Positions 1-11,884 of a DNA stretch of 64,000 bases are shown here, in pieces. A program made the translations under genes and the position numbers. Under the pieces are notes generated by a model. It was not told the origin of the DNA, made no database searches, and worked only from the letters and a program-made list of their open reading frames with translations. The stretch comes from Crambe crambe (Eukaryota; Porifera; Demospongiae; Poecilosclerida; Crambeidae). The stretch is from assembly GCA_963924555.1 (NCBI GenBank), contig OZ004584.1, positions 7,067,001 through 7,131,000 of the forward strand. Direction: 5' to 3'. Position 1 is the first letter of the stretch, and every line of letters begins with the position of its first letter.

Positions 1-316
1 GGGTGCACTGGTTTTAGCAATGAGTATGTACCATCAATTGCTGTGGGAAAGTCTTGTGAGTGGTGCTGAAAATTACCATAATTAGGAGTATGAAGATATT
101 GAAATAATTATTCGAAATACTTAGTTACTTTGATGGTTGAATATGCTATGTTTGGGGAAGAAGTAGGTCCCACTAAAGAGTATTGCATTGGCTCACTCAG
201 TGTAGGATTACTGCACAAATTCTACAAAAGGATTAAACAAATAAAAAATCAATCATCAAACAAAAAACAACTTTGTTAAGTGAGTAGTAGTAGTAAAGTA
301 TGAATGCCAACATCAC

Positions 317-699
317 CAGGGAAGTAGCCAGGTTTTTCATTTCACTGAGGCAAAATTGGGGGTACAGTGGATTGCGTGGCCATAAGGTCACGGAGAGGGG
401 GAGGATGTGGGAAGGGGATGTGTCCCCTCCTGCACGAAGCGCAAAGCAATTTTTAAAATAAAATTTGGAGACCTAGAATCAATCATTTTACTGAAAGCTC
501 ATGCAGTATCATGATTCAAACATTGATAGTTAAGCTACAATTTATAGTGATGTATGTAGCCAATTCTTAAGTACGAAAGATGTCAGGAAGGGTCAGCAAT
601 GCTCTGGCACTGCAAACTTCTCTGTTGATCATGTACTAATTTCCTAAATTTTTCACTGAGGTGAGTGCCTCAGTTGCCTCAATGGTAGTTACTCCTCTG
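317..699. mobile_element. Short inverted-repeat element (MITE-like)
   Basis: The segment is absent from the paralogous position in gene D (26630-26645). It starts CAGGGAAGTAGCCAGG and ends with an imperfect inverted version (TACTCCTCTG). The sequence ATCAC lies on both sides and occurs once in the uninterrupted paralogue, so it is a plausible 5-bp target duplication. No coding capacity is seen. Confidence 0.5.
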
Positions 700-828
700 A
701 TCACTATCATATAATTATGCTCATTACAACAGCTAAATAAATGGAAAAAGAACTAATGATTGCTACTGCTTAGCTGTAAACCATACCTATTCCAACAGGC
801 ACTGCAATTGCTACCACATAGTGGAGTT

Positions 829-3129
829 TGTTAGTGCAAAAAATAGCAATATGTTTACGCGCTGGATAAAAGCACCAAACTTTGTCAGGTGATACATGTG
901 ACCACATTGAACAAGAAAATGACCGGCTCCAAAAAAGCTAGCTTGTAGAAGTGGGGATATGCATGTTTAAACAGTGAAACGCAGAAATAAAGGTGAAAAA
1001 TTGGCGAAAATTAGATGTCTATAGCCCAGCATTTTCCTGCACATACTGGCAGCACTGCAAGTAAATACCTGCACATTCACAAGCAGCTGCAAGCAAATAC
1101 CTGCACATTTAGACCAGTTGTGACTGTTCTCTGTAGCTGTAGCAATGTCTAAGCCCATTGATTGGAACTTGTGTATAATCTGTCAGAAAATTTCATCAGC
1201 AGAACTTCGCTGCCCTACCAAGTGTGCATCTGATCGGCCTCCAGTTGACTTCTATAATGCATTCTTGGAAAGTTCAAGGAGCTTGATGCCTTGCCAGTGA
1301 ATCTTGATTATGGTGAGCAAGGGACAGCTTTAGCATTTGTGGAAAACAATGCATCCTGGCACAAACAGTGTCATCAGAAGTTTAACAATTCCAAACTGGA
1401 GCGTGTGAAGCAGAGCTAGGCTGCAGAAAAGGAAGAGATCATCTGAAGAAGGAACCGCATGTTGATCCAAGCGTAAGCCTTCTGAAGTACATAGGCTGTG
1501 CATTTTTTGTAGTAATCTGACATCCGAGGAATTTACCACCTTTAACATTGATAAGACCATTAATTTAAGGACATGGCTAGTGAGATGTGTGACAGTGAGC
1601 TGCTTATAAGACTAGCTGGTGGTATTGACCTTGTTGCAGCTGAGGGAAAATACCACCTTTCCTGCCTGACCAAATATAGGAGTCGTTACCGTTCTTTCAT
1701 CCGATCTCAATCTGCATCATCAAAATCAAATGTTGCTGTTAAGCAGGTTAAAGCATGTGCTTTTGCTGAGCTAGTAATGCATATGGAAAGTAGTTTAGAA
1801 GAGGGTACATATGCTTTCAAACTAGCTGAGCTTCATGATTCCTATGAAAACCGCTTGAAGAAGTTGCATGTAGACTTTTCTACAAACAGGACCCGGTTAA
1901 AGGAAGACCTTATTGATTACTTTAAGGAGCATGGAATCCAAGAAGAATGTAATCTTTCTGTTTCCAGAGGGGATGCATTCCCTTCTACAAAATATGTCAT
2001 TCCCAGATCAATTCTGAAACTTTAAAAATAGCTTCAGTAGCCAAAATAATCTGTCAGGAAATATTTCAGGAAGAAAACAACTTTCAATTTGGCTGTAAGT
2101 TTCCTCCAAATTGCCAGAAAGAGTGTGTGCCTTACAATCTAAATCTTCTCATCTCTATGATCCTTTATGGACCCAATCAAGATAGCCATATGAATACACA
2201 ATGTTCTCTCACTATATCTCAATTAATACTTTTCAACTCCAAGAAGAGACAAACTGATTCAGTAAAGAGTTTTTACAGACACTCTGTTATCCGTGAGCCT
2301 CCTCTTCCTCTATATATTGGTCTGAAAGTTCATTCATTTGTGCGTAATAGAGGAACTTCAGTATCTTGGGATTAGCATTTCTTATAATAGACTAATGCAG
2401 ATTGAAAAAGATATAGCACATTCTGTTTGTAGTCAGTATCAAGCTAATGATGTGGTTTGCCCATTTCAATTGCGGAAAGGGCTCTTTGTAGTAGTAGGTG
2501 CTGTTGATAATATTGATCATGACCCTTCTCCTACAACTTCCCGATCTTCTTTTCATGGAACGGGTATTAGCATTATACTGCCAATAATTTGGGTATAGAA
2601 ATAGAACCAGTAGCTACTGTAGCAGCACAACAGATTGCCTTACCACCCTATAGTTCCGGCTGTAGCTTTGAACCAATCAAAAGCTGAAGTTCCACAAAAA
2701 ACCTGTATAGGCCTTTTGTAGTAGCCTAGAAGATGCTACCAAAAAGGAAATGCTGTGGCTAAAAAGTTCAATGGAGCTATTAAGCTATTTGTTTGATGAT
2801 TACAAACCATTAAGCTATCATGCTCATCTTCAACCACCTGTGACTGATCCTCCTGCAAATCCAGCCGAGGCTGTACAAGCTGTAAGTACAAGAAAGCTGG
2901 ACTACAATGCACTAACTTATGTACTTGCAGATGTGAAATTTAAGCTTAGTATTAAATTTTGCCTTTATTTTCACAATTTTCATGTTTGTTTACTAGTTGT
3001 GCGTCCGTATATGCCACAATGTTTGCGGAAAATTTTGGAGCCGGTCACTTTCATGTTGTACATAATAAAACCAATCTCTGTGCAAAATTTGGTACTTTTG
3101 TCCGCTCTGTAGACATTTTTTCACTAACA
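829..3129 (+). mobile_element. DNA transposon with ~110-bp imperfect terminal inverted repeats
   Basis: Comparison with intact gene D shows a 2.3-kb insertion in the stalk exon. The ends begin TGTTAGTG and finish CACTAACA, and similarity continues inward for about 110 bp as an imperfect inverted repeat, including GACCGGCTCCAAAA near 921 and its complement near 3036-3049. A decayed plus-strand coding region lies inside. No clear target-site duplication is visible. The superfamily is not identified. Confidence 0.7.
1145..2598 (+). pseudogene. Transposon-borne protein of a family common in coral and sponge genomes, frameshifted
   Basis: The reading frame is split into pieces. 1145-1300 begins MSKPIDWNLCIICQK and has Cys pairs. 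About 1316-1423 contains a WHKQCHQKFNN motif. About 1480-1570 contains CIFCSN. An intact stretch at 1573-2025 (150 aa) contains AAEGKYHLSCLTKYRSRYRS. 2338-2598 contains RKGLFVVVGAVDNIDHDPS and SFHGTGISI. From memory, these motifs occur in repeated uncharacterised proteins annotated in cnidarian and sponge genomes. Function is unknown. The piece spacing, stops and frame changes mean it is not expressed as one protein. It lies within the 829-3129 transposon and is probably its cargo or former coding region. Confidence 0.6.
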
Positions 3130-3870
3130 GCCCTAACTCAGTACTGCTTGTTCCTAATAATAGTATAAAAGAATGTGTTATTAATACCATTTATAGCTGT
3201 AGGAATAAACCTGCATGAAGTTAACATGTACAAAGTACAGTGCAGTAAAATAATAATTATTCATGTAGCTACAGTTAACCCAATGCTGTACATATATGTA
3301 GCTACTGGCTGATAGTTGATTTCAAGAAGTTGATTAGATCAACTTTCAGTGTGAAACTATCAATATACGTACGTCATGGGATCATAACATCTGACAGCTT
3401 GGAATAATAGTCTGTATAGCAAACTAGACATCATGCAGACATTGCAATGCTTGCCCCATCAAATTGTTTATATCACTAGCTATGAGTTTAAGTCTTACAC
3501 TTTCACTAATAAGTCCCTACTCACTTTCACTTGTGTATGTGTTCATTGTCATAGTCAGGGTTGGGAGTGTAGTTGGGGTTGGGAGATACACCACTGTAAT
3601 TGTCCCACTGTTGGGACAATTGCCCGAACCCATGGTAGGATTCTCATCATTGAGAACTAGATATTCAATCCTGTTCAATGCATCAGTGAGATGTGCAGGA
3701 GAGCTGCAATGTGTACTACCATCTTCATACTGTATGTGAACAGTCTGATTTTTAAAGCAGCTTGAAATCTGTGAGAGAAATCACACACACATTCATTTTG
3801 GCCACTTTATATCAGCTCCTCATACAAAATGAGTGGTCCAAACATTATCATAATTGGAACTCAATCTAGC

Positions 3871-6016
3871 CTTAGATAATTAGACTACGTACACAGGATT
3901 GGAAACAATTATTCGCGCGCGGACCATGCGCGTTGCGCCAAATTATTGCAGCTGTTTACAGTGTGTGGTTTGTTTCTCTAAGTGTGTGGCTTGTTAGTGC
4001 TTATATAGCTGGAGAAAATCTGATTTACAAGGTAAAATTGTGTTGTTATTGGCTAGCCAGTGCTAAGAGACCTAGCTATGATCTAGCTAGCTCTATCAGC
4101 TAGTTGGCTACTGCTAATTTACAGTGCTAGAGACCTAGCTAGCTAGCTATTAACTGAAGCTTACATGACCACTTCATTGAGCTTAATTGCTTTAACTATA
4201 GATCCTAGTGGAATTATTGTCCAAGTTTTGCAACAAATTGTGAAGACTAAGATGTTCTCTCAACCACACGATATTGCTGTTCGAGAAATTGCTACTGCAG
4301 CTCTTGAGTGGTGCACAAATCCTTCAAGCTATGAAATGTTGAATTGCTTCTAATAAAATTACTTGACCCTCATCCCTTAGAGAAAACACAACGAATTATG
4401 TGGGGGCTGTACCATAAAATCAGAACCACCACAGAGTTTCAGAAAATCTGAAAAGACTTTTTTTGTCAAGCTGGTATAGCAATCACCCCTCCTGTACTAG
4501 AAAATTACAGATGTGTTATAGCTATTTGAACGAGTAATTCCTAATAACTGCCCTATTTCAAGTGACCTCAGCTCTGCCTCCCAGCATGATTATGAGTGTG
4601 TAATTACTTACAAAGAGAGTAATGCATTGCGGTATGCAGCAGGGTACATCCCAAGGGCTCTGCACAAGAGATTAAAAAGTTCCTCTCACCCTTGAAAGAA
4701 AATTTGATATGTTATATTGATGATTTGTTACCATGATGACAATGAAGAATCAGAGGATTGGATATAGACTTGGTCGATAGGAGATTACTCCACATTTCAA
4801 ACTCCATGTATAGTTTCATGGTGGAGATGGAGAAAGAAGTTCAGAATCATTTGATAAAGCCCATTGATAACATTAAGAAAAGTATTAAAGAAGGAATGTA
4901 CAAAAATAGTCTGAAATTTCTGAGGATTGGGATGAAGAGGAGAGCAAGGTGATTGAAATGATAGTGGACCTTTGGATCACCACACGAGGCTTTGCTTTTG
5001 CTAGCTCAAAATGGCTAGTAGCTAAAACCAAGGGCATAAGGAAGACTACTAAGACCCTCAATAGATTATCATAAAATTAATTATTATGTAGGTATTATAA
5101 TTTTATAATTATAAAGCTTCTACTGCTGATATACTAGCTTAATTTTGATGATATGGTAACACTAAAGAGTGAACAAACTGCTGTGGAATTTGGGCATTTT
5201 GAGAGTTTCACCAAGGTGAGATTGGGCTCTTTCAATCTGACCCATTTAGATGGAAGTCTGTCCAGGGTGATTGAAAGATCACTGATACTAGAAGCAGGAC
5301 TTGAAGATAATGGCACCTTGAGAATATTCTTACTTCCATGTTTTTTGACACACAATTTGCTTTTTTTCCTCCTTGGCATAGCTGTAACTATTATATAGTA
5401 ATAAATTAATGTGGATAAGTTAGCATGTATACATTAGCTATAATTTTGGTCACTGCAGCTTATGGGATTGATGCTATTCCAAACTGCAGCACTAACTTTA
5501 TCAGTTAGCAAAATTTCATTGCTCATGCAACAGTGCCTTTTGTGTGAAAGAAAGCAAAAATATACACCTCCAAACACAGAAAAAGCCAGAAAGCATCAAA
5601 GATTCAGGACAAAAACATATATTATGCACACCATTCCGTATGGCAAGCATCACTCAATAACATAAACTTCATTAAAAGGACACAGGAATTATGCCTTTGC
5701 AATGAAAGAAGAAAAAAACTTTATCTGTTGCTAGGGTGATAAAAATCTTCGTGGAAAACTGTTTTATGAGCAAACTAACTATACTTAAGAAACACATTTC
5801 ACATCCCTGGAACATACTCTGTAAAGTAGCCCTTTATTTGATGCTAAAACTCACCAGTTTATTCTCCTTTCATGAAAAGTATACTCGAGAAACAAGGAAT
5901 AAATTTCCAATTTTCCTTCGCGCATAGCAACACGGATCGTCCGCGACGATTTGTATTAGCATAATGGGCGCACGTGAGCTGTTTCCAATCCTGTGTACGT
6001 AGTCTAATTATCTAAG
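3871..6016. mobile_element. DNA transposon, copy 1 of the AGGATTGGAAAC-end family
   Basis: A perfect 36-bp terminal inverted repeat lies at 3871-3906 and 5981-6016 (core ACACAGGATTGGAAAC). It is flanked by a 7-bp direct repeat ATCTAGC just outside each end, a target-site duplication. GC-rich subterminal sequence (GCGCGCGGACCATGCGCG on the left, GGGCGCACGTGA on the right) recurs in the copies at 57931 and 59938. The 2.1-kb interior holds only short open frames (for example 4165-4353, 4758-4952, 5153-5398), which I do not recognise as a transposase. Confidence 0.8.
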
Positions 6017-6033
6017 ATCTAGCTATACTGCAT

Positions 6034-6402
6034 AGTCTGGCACAGCACCGCCCACCGACTTTAGTAGGTGGTCTGGTGACATACAATACAACGAGTTGTG
6101 CCGGTGGATTCTATTGCGCATGCGCGTTACTAACAGGAAGTGTCGTAGGAAGCGGTATTATAATCAGCCAGTGACACCACAGTTGTCATAGTTATTCTTA
6201 ATTTAATTGGCGAGCATGGCAGGTACAATTTTAGCGTGCGAACTTACAGGAAAAGGCCCCAAGTGTTTGCGTAATTTTACGTCATTAAACGTCATTTAAT
6301 GATATTCATTGATTTAGCAGTTTTCCTGCTAAACGGCACAACTCGTTGTATTATATGTCACCAGACCACTACTCAAGTCGGTGGGCGGTGCTATGCCAGA
6401 CT
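6034..6402. mobile_element. MITE with ~75-bp terminal inverted repeats
   Basis: The left end AGTCTGGCACAGCACCGCCC and the right end GGGCGGTGCTATGCCAGACT form an inverted repeat that runs inward for about 75 bp. The direct repeat TATACTGCAT occurs at 6024-6033 and 6404-6413. At 369 bp it has no transposase capacity. Confidence 0.8.
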
Positions 6403-6509
6403 ATATACTGCATGGTTGCTTTAACACATTAGTTGAACACATACGTATAATTTGTGATCTATTAATTCATACTATGTATGTAGCTAGCCTACATAACTAA
6501 ACATACAGC

Positions 6510-6960
6510 CAGTGGCGGATCCAGGAATATCGTAAGCGCGCGCGAAAAATCCGAGAACCATGCCCACTTTTGATTAACCACACCCTTTTTATTATGGCAG
6601 ATAGCCTAAGTAGTAGCTACCCTACTCTGCCAGCGTACATGGTCAGAAATGAGAAGGCATTCAGTTTGAGATACTAGTGCAGACGAACAAAAAGCACAGA
6701 TTTTAGATCGAGATGAGGGTAAAAACATGATGGGGCGCATGCGCTGATAAATTATTGAACTCTGACCCGCGCCCGATCTTTATCACAGGCTCTCCTTCTG
6801 TAAGTTTATGCTGTTTGCTAGATGATCTATAGAAGTGAGCCTACTGCTGCATTCTTTAATACTAATAATAGTTTTATTGTAAATGCTGTGCAAAAATTTT
6901 AAGATGTGAATCAAGATGGGTACTTCTTAAGAAGTAAAAGAAGCCCTAAATCCGCCCCTG
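6510..6960. mobile_element. CAGTGGCGGATCCAGG-type short element
   Basis: It starts CAGTGGCGGATCCAGG and ends AAATCCGCCCCTG, a short imperfect terminal inverted repeat. A related element starts at 57359 with CAGTGGCGGATTCAGG. Both have GCGCGCG-rich sequence followed by a CCACGCCCA/ACCACACCC stretch near the left end. No gene is visible. Confidence 0.5.
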
Positions 6961-7296
6961 TTAAAGAAGACAATTATGGAGAGCATTGTTTATTCTTATA
7001 TCATTGCACATGGTAGTAATATGTAGGTCATCAATCAGACATGTGATCAAGATGAAGTTTTAATGTGTGACTTACAAATCTACTACTGTAGTAGCTTCTG
7101 ATGCTCTTTATAGTCATTACAACTTTTAAAGAAGACAACTTTGGTTATCTCATACACAGGCTCACTTTTATACTTCACTATAATATATAGCTACGTATGA
7201 TGTGTTAAACCACGTGTACACTTATGTACTGATTTGTAGCATGAAATTAATTGGCCCCTCCCCCTCTCCCCGTGCATTGTTAGTAGCTACAATATT

Positions 7297-7531
7297 AGTA
7301 GGGATGGCTGTGTGTGGTTCAAAAAGGTTCAGCAACAAGGGAGTGAACTTCAGTCAAGTAACCCTTTACCCATCACCAATGTGAACTAACTATTCCTACT
7401 TCACTCTTGGCCTATCATGGGAGTGAAGTAGGAATAGTTAGTTCGTAGTTTGGTATATTGATGATGGGTAAAGGGTTACTTGACTGAAGTTCACTCCCAT
7501 GTTGCTGAACTTTTTTACAGCCATCCCTACT
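7297..7531. repeat. Large palindromic foldback element, copy 1
   Basis: The two halves are near-perfect inverted copies around about 7415. AGTAGGGATGGCTGT...TTCAGCAACAAGGGAGTG on the left is mirrored by CACTCCCATGTTGCTGAA...CAGCCATCCCTACT on the right. Each arm is about 110 bp. A diverged copy lies at 57641-57883, and a fragment at about 40260-40310. Confidence 0.8.
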
Positions 7532-7722
7532 TCTCCTTTTTATCCTTTACTTGTTCATCACCTTTTTTTATGTAATGCAGATAGATTATAGTCTCATTAC
7601 TATTCTTTATTTTATTATAGGCAACTGGATGTTAATGTACTTGCCTTTGGAGTGGTTACTGTAATACAGAATAATAATATTCATAATAATTTGTTGCCAT
7701 TGCGTATGCATCCTGGATTCCA

Positions 7723-7887
7723 GAAGAGTTCAGCAAACACAACAATAGAAGCAGCTGTCAGGTTCAAACCTATATGTGAAGAGTTCAGCAAACACAACAA
7801 TAGAAGCAGCTGTCAGGTTCAAACCTATATGTGAAGAGTTCAGCAAACACAACAATAGAAGCAGCTGTCAAGTTCAAACCTATATGT
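7723..7887. repeat. Tandem repeat, 3 x 55 bp
   Basis: Three consecutive copies start at 7723, 7778 and 7833, each beginning GAAGAGTTCAGCAAACACAA. They are almost identical, so the array is recent. No gene overlaps it. The flanking stretch 7888-8773 holds no recognisable gene. Confidence 0.9.
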
Positions 7888-8773
7888 ATGTATATGTACG
7901 TATAATAATAATACAAATGAGTAGGATATTGCGAAATGTGGACTTGACGACATGACTCAGTGCATGTCATGTATACCTTTTTGGTATGTCCTCATTAATA
8001 GATAAATCCAAATAAATATAGAATAATTACGTAATGATCTTACTGAAGTGTGAATAACTATTCCAATACACGACGTTACAATCTGTCTACTTAACACTTC
8101 TTCATCTTCAGACAGTTCCAAAGCATATCCATCAACTCTGTACATCAGCTGGAAAATGACGAAGAAACTGGATCCTTTAAGGGGACACATTGTGTTAGTA
8201 TTTCCAGATTTCAAAATTTTTTTCCTTTTGAAGGTTTATATAACACACACCTCGAGAAAGGATAAGGACTTATTAAGGAGGAGAAGGGAGTTTCTACTAC
8301 ATGCTTAAGTACGTAGCTAATCATTATGGTGACATTGCCAGCCAAATTAAGAAACAAAATTAACATGGTATATGATTCGTGAGCCACACACTAGGGGGAT
8401 AGCTACTCAGTTCACCCAATAGTTGGTATGAAAATATTGGAATTAAAGCTATTTATATAGCTACAGAAGCTCATTGCCCATGCAACTAACTGCATACAGG
8501 TGGCCTATTAAGGATTCTCCATGGTAAGGAAAGCAGAGATAAAAATTCATACCTATTTGATAACTCATAGTAAACATTAGCTACAAAACTAAATATACAT
8601 TTATACTCGACTTATCAACTGTAGGAAGCAGGTAGACATCTGCTTAACTTTTACCGGGGTTAGCTAATCAGTGTATTTCTGTTCTAGTAGCTATGCACAC
8701 ATGATTATCACACACTGAGCTAGCAGATATGTCTTGCTGTTCTGAATGAGTAAGATATCAAGCTCCCTATAGG

Positions 8774-9531
8774 CTAGCCTCGTTCCCAGGCTCTCAGTGA
8801 AACGGGAAATGTGGGGGCGGAAAGGCGAGCCTGGTTTCTACTGCAGACCGGATCCCTCACATTCCGGGGGATTTGGATTCCCTCCGTACTTTCCCGCTTT
8901 TGATTTCATCATAATTATTATTTTGTCTAATCAGCGTTTTTTTGTGCAAGATGGCGAGTTCGTTTCTGAGAGTGTTTCTTCTAGCGTTTCTTCAAGCGAT
9001 TCAAGTTCCCACTATCCGCAAGCGCTTTCTCATGCCCTGTCAATGCTTGGTTTACCCGAACTGTTGCTGAAGGAAGAGCAGAAGCTGGCTATCCGAGCTG
9101 TATTTGATGGCAAGGATAAGCTAATGTTCGTGCCCCTGCTCTCAAGGGATCTCCGCAAAGAAGATCTGGCCAGGTCTTTGAAGCTAGTAACGTTTGCAGT
9201 TGCCTTCTCCAAGGAAACTATTCTCCTCTTGCAAGCTTAACAGATGTGTGATGGGAAGGGGTCATCTGGAGCTAGCTCAGGGACATCCAGGAGTTTGTTG
9301 ATCCTAAAAGCCCACTTCTATGATAATCCAGAACTGCTGAACAAGGCAATGGCTGCACTCTGCTCATACAATTTGTACTAATTGTGACGTTTACTTAATA
9401 ATTACATCATCAATCGTGTTATGAATATAATTATGTGGTCAAAATTTACACGCCCGTGCGTGCAGTAGAAACCAGGCTCTCCTTTCCGCCCCCACATTTC
9501 CCGTTTCACTGAGAGCCTGGGAACGAGGCTA
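8774..9531. mobile_element. hAT-like non-autonomous transposon carrying an ORF
   Basis: A terminal inverted repeat of about 70 bp (TAGCCTCGTTCCCAGGCTCT...) lies at 8775-8845 and 9465-9531. A perfect 8-bp direct repeat CCTATAGG flanks it (8766-8773 and 9532-9539). Eight-bp target duplications are typical of hAT-type elements. Much shorter elements with the same end sequence occur at 34265-34311 and 52243-52375, also with 8-bp flanking repeats. The 0.76-kb element is too short for a hAT transposase. Confidence 0.85.
8797..9240 (+). CDS. ORF inside the hAT-like element, with a RecQ-helicase-like N-terminal segment
   Basis: This 147-codon frame begins inside the left inverted repeat. Residues from about 78 onward read ALSHALSMLGLPELLLKEEQ and then LAIRAVFDGKDKLMF, which resembles the motif preceding the Walker A loop in RecQ-type helicases (an L-x-x-x-Q-x-x-A-I-x-A-x-x-x-G-x-D pattern). 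The frame ends without helicase motifs, and a Ser-rich stretch (SVSSSVSSSDSSSH) precedes the match. It may be a helicase exon captured by the transposon; such fragments are rarely functional. Expression is unknown, and the N-terminal part encoded by the repeat is probably not real protein. Confidence 0.35.
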   Translation: MKREMWGRKGEPGFYCRPDPSHSGGFGFPPYFPAFDFIIIIILSNQRFFVQDGEFVSESVSSSVSSSDSSSHYPQALSHALSMLGLPELLLKEEQKLAIRAVFDGKDKLMFVPLLSRDLRKEDLARSLKLVTFAVAFSKETILLLQA

Positions 9532-9539
9532 CCTATAGG

Positions 9540-10139
9540 CTAAAGCTAAATCTGCATATTAAATAGCTTCCAACTGGAGTGGAACATCTTCAGCTCCTAG
9601 CCTTGTAGCTCTCAATGTGTAAAAAATTATTATAGCCTACTTGTGGTTATGATTAAAGTGTAATTCTAGTACAGGCCATGTACATGTGCTATGTAATATT
9701 TAGAACATGCATAGGTGCCAGGGTTCATGGATTATAAACCTCCCGAGTCCTTAGGGCAAGAGCATTTATAATCCATAAAACTGCTAGTATAGCTGAGTAT
9801 TATAGACTGGGCTAGCTGCAATAAAATAATTTACCGTGGCACTTTAGCAGCCACGCATTCTTGTTTCCATGGAGATTCCATTGATGATGGGCAATATATC
9901 TGCTGTCCAGATAATTATAATAATTATTGCCCATCGTTCATGATGACAGGCATTCTGACATTTATACCTCGCCGTGGCCCTTTGATATCGCCCATATACG
10001 TATATTATCAACAAAACGATTAGGTTTGATGCTATATACAGCTACGTACAAAATCATCCTAACTATAATCCGGTATAACAAGAAAGTTTATCAATAGAAC
10101 TCAATAATAATTTCTTAGCTACATATATCAGTTTGCTGC
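9540..10139. other. Intergenic stretch, no gene seen
   Basis: Only small foldbacks are visible: one at about 9728-9777 (GGATTATAAA mirrored by TTTATAATCC) and one around 9885-9940 (GATGGGCAATA mirrored by TATTGCCCATC). Nothing here looks like a coding exon. Confidence 0.6.
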
Positions 10140-11884
10140 TTACATAAGCATTAAAATGCTCAGAATTAAGCTCCCTGCAACATGAATCAGCACAGATGGG
10201 TTAAATGTTACATTCCCACCGGAAAATAAATCACAGGAATAGCCAAAATTATCTGCAGTTTTGAACATATCACTATGCTTGAAGAGCGGGAAGAATGGAA
10301 CTATGTATCCATTTTTCTGATGTCCCTTTATCTCAACATCATCAGGGTACCGAGCATTTGGATTACGCTGCAGCCACCCCTCGAGGATACAGTCAACCGT
10401 GGTATGGTGGTTGACGAAAAGTGGATCATTTGGAGAGGCAGCAACATCAGCCATCACACCTTTCATGTCATTGGGAAGATTAGATTTCAAATTTACTGTG
10501 CCAACAATGATATGGATCTACAAAAATTATAATAATTGTTTTCATTTGTGTAGCAATACTGTCATAGCTATACCACTAAGCTATACATGTACTTACTAAG
10601 TTGTGGAGATTTCGCTTTAGTGGCATTCCTGGGTTATCACCTCTACAATCAGGACTTCCTTCGCATAAGCATAGTGGATCGCTTCTACAGTCATCAATGC
10701 TGACACTACTGTCAAAGCCTTCCATAAAATTACGAAAGCTCTCTTCACTTGCACGTTTATTGTAAGGTTGAGTGTCATACTGTTGCTTACTGAGTGCTTT
10801 TTCAACATCAGCTCTAGAAGGCCAGTCAGGATTGAATCTATCACAAGGATCTTTTTTGTCATCTCGTGCCAAGGGACAACGAAGCAAAGGTCCAGTTTTT
10901 ATTCTGGGATCACATATGGTGCCTTTTGGCATTATCACATTACCACTGCCATTATACCAGCAAATGGTGTCCCAACCACCTTCAAACAAATCACCGTGCA
11001 CCTGAGGCTGACTGTTTATGTTGTTTCGCCTCTCTCCTAATCTATTAGGAACGAAGATTTCAGTATCATCACTGATGGCCTCCTGTGTCTCTTTTCGCCA
11101 GTCCCAGTAGTGGGTCCTGAAGGCATAGTAATTCTGATGCCTCATACTTTTCAGCATCCATTGAATTTCCCACTCAAACCACAACACAAACTGTCGGTGC
11201 CATGTTGGAAATCCAGTAGCCTCATGCGCATAGTCTATTTTAGGACAATCCATACCTGCAAAATTCAGTAGCTTAAAACAGTGGGAGGCATGCATGCACA
11301 AGTGTGTATACATGCATGTGTGCACAATAATTAGAGCCTTACCGTTACATTCACTGTTTTTAGCAGCATAATGATGTTGCCAGACAAATAAATCATATAG
11401 GCTTATGTTAACTGTCATGATATCAGTGGAACCAGGTCGACTTTCATTCAAGACTACTTTATAACCAGAGGGGTAAGTCCTTGTCATGTTCAGTATTTCA
11501 ATATAGCTAGTCATGCCATTCAAGATAATCGAGGTCATGAATGGATCTTCGTGGAAAATTTTGATCCTTGATGCAGTTTGATCCATAATATCCATACTTG
11601 CACCTACTGCAGTCGTATCCTCCATAGTTACCATTGCAACTGCATGCTCGCCTGAAGTAGTGTGGCCAATTTGCACGTACATCAGTACCAGACATGTTGA
11701 AACTTGATGGTAGATCTATGTTTGCACATGTACCACGACTTGGTCCACCACAATTGTTAGGACAGCATTCCATATTTCGAAGACTTTGTGTATCGCTACA
11801 GCTTGCAGGAATTTGCGAAATAACACTTTGAGGTGATAGAGAAAAAACTGCAATGCAAATTACCACCATCCACTGTGCAGTCAT
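10140..11884 (-). CDS. Tyrosinase-family copper protein, with one frameshift
   Basis: Three exons: 11343-11884, 10597-11255 and 10140-10517, with GT-AG introns. Exon 1 has a signal peptide (MTAQWMVVICIAVFSLSPQS) and a Cys-rich EGF/laminin-like segment (CNGNYGGYDCSRCKYGYYG), as in animal tyrosinases. Both type-3 copper sites are visible: CuA with QHHYAAKN, then AHE and FPTWHRQF; CuB with LHNL plus an adjoining His, then NDPLFVNHHTTVD. The C-terminus is hydrophobic (HVAGSLILSILMLM), fitting a membrane anchor or GPI signal. By family it would oxidise phenols or catechols outside the cell or in a secretory vesicle. Oddity: exon 1 hits a TAG at 11507-11509. The homologous frame resumes at once (YIEILNMTRTYPS), so there is one extra base (or four) near 11505-11512. 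This could be a polymorphism, assembly error or real inactivation. Confidence 0.85.

Larger units (their letters stand above)
1..3870 (-). pseudogene. Decayed 3' part of a gene-D-like Ig/FN3 receptor
   Basis: Positions 1-316, 700-828 and 3130-3840 align by eye, in order and strand, with 26308-27590 of intact gene D: the cytoplasmic tyrosine exons, the transmembrane exon and its stalk, and the Cys-containing extracellular exon (about 3530-3750). The copy is broken in several ways. A 0.38-kb element sits at 317-699, a 2.3-kb DNA transposon at 829-3129 interrupts the stalk exon, and about 70 bp are missing from the extracellular exon near 3598. Its upstream side is cut off by the transposon that begins at 3871, and no Ig or FN3 exon follows. 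The start of the window may cut off a death-domain exon. I read it as a dead paralogue that marks the old 3' edge of the receptor array. Confidence 0.75.

Noticed and set aside
7723..7887. Three regularly spaced repeats, considered as a CRISPR-like array
   Set aside because: The copies are directly adjacent with no spacers and the genome is eukaryotic; it is a simple tandem repeat.
10768..11048. Plus-strand frames within the tyrosinase gene
   Set aside because: They overlap the coding exon antisense and show no domain or splice support.
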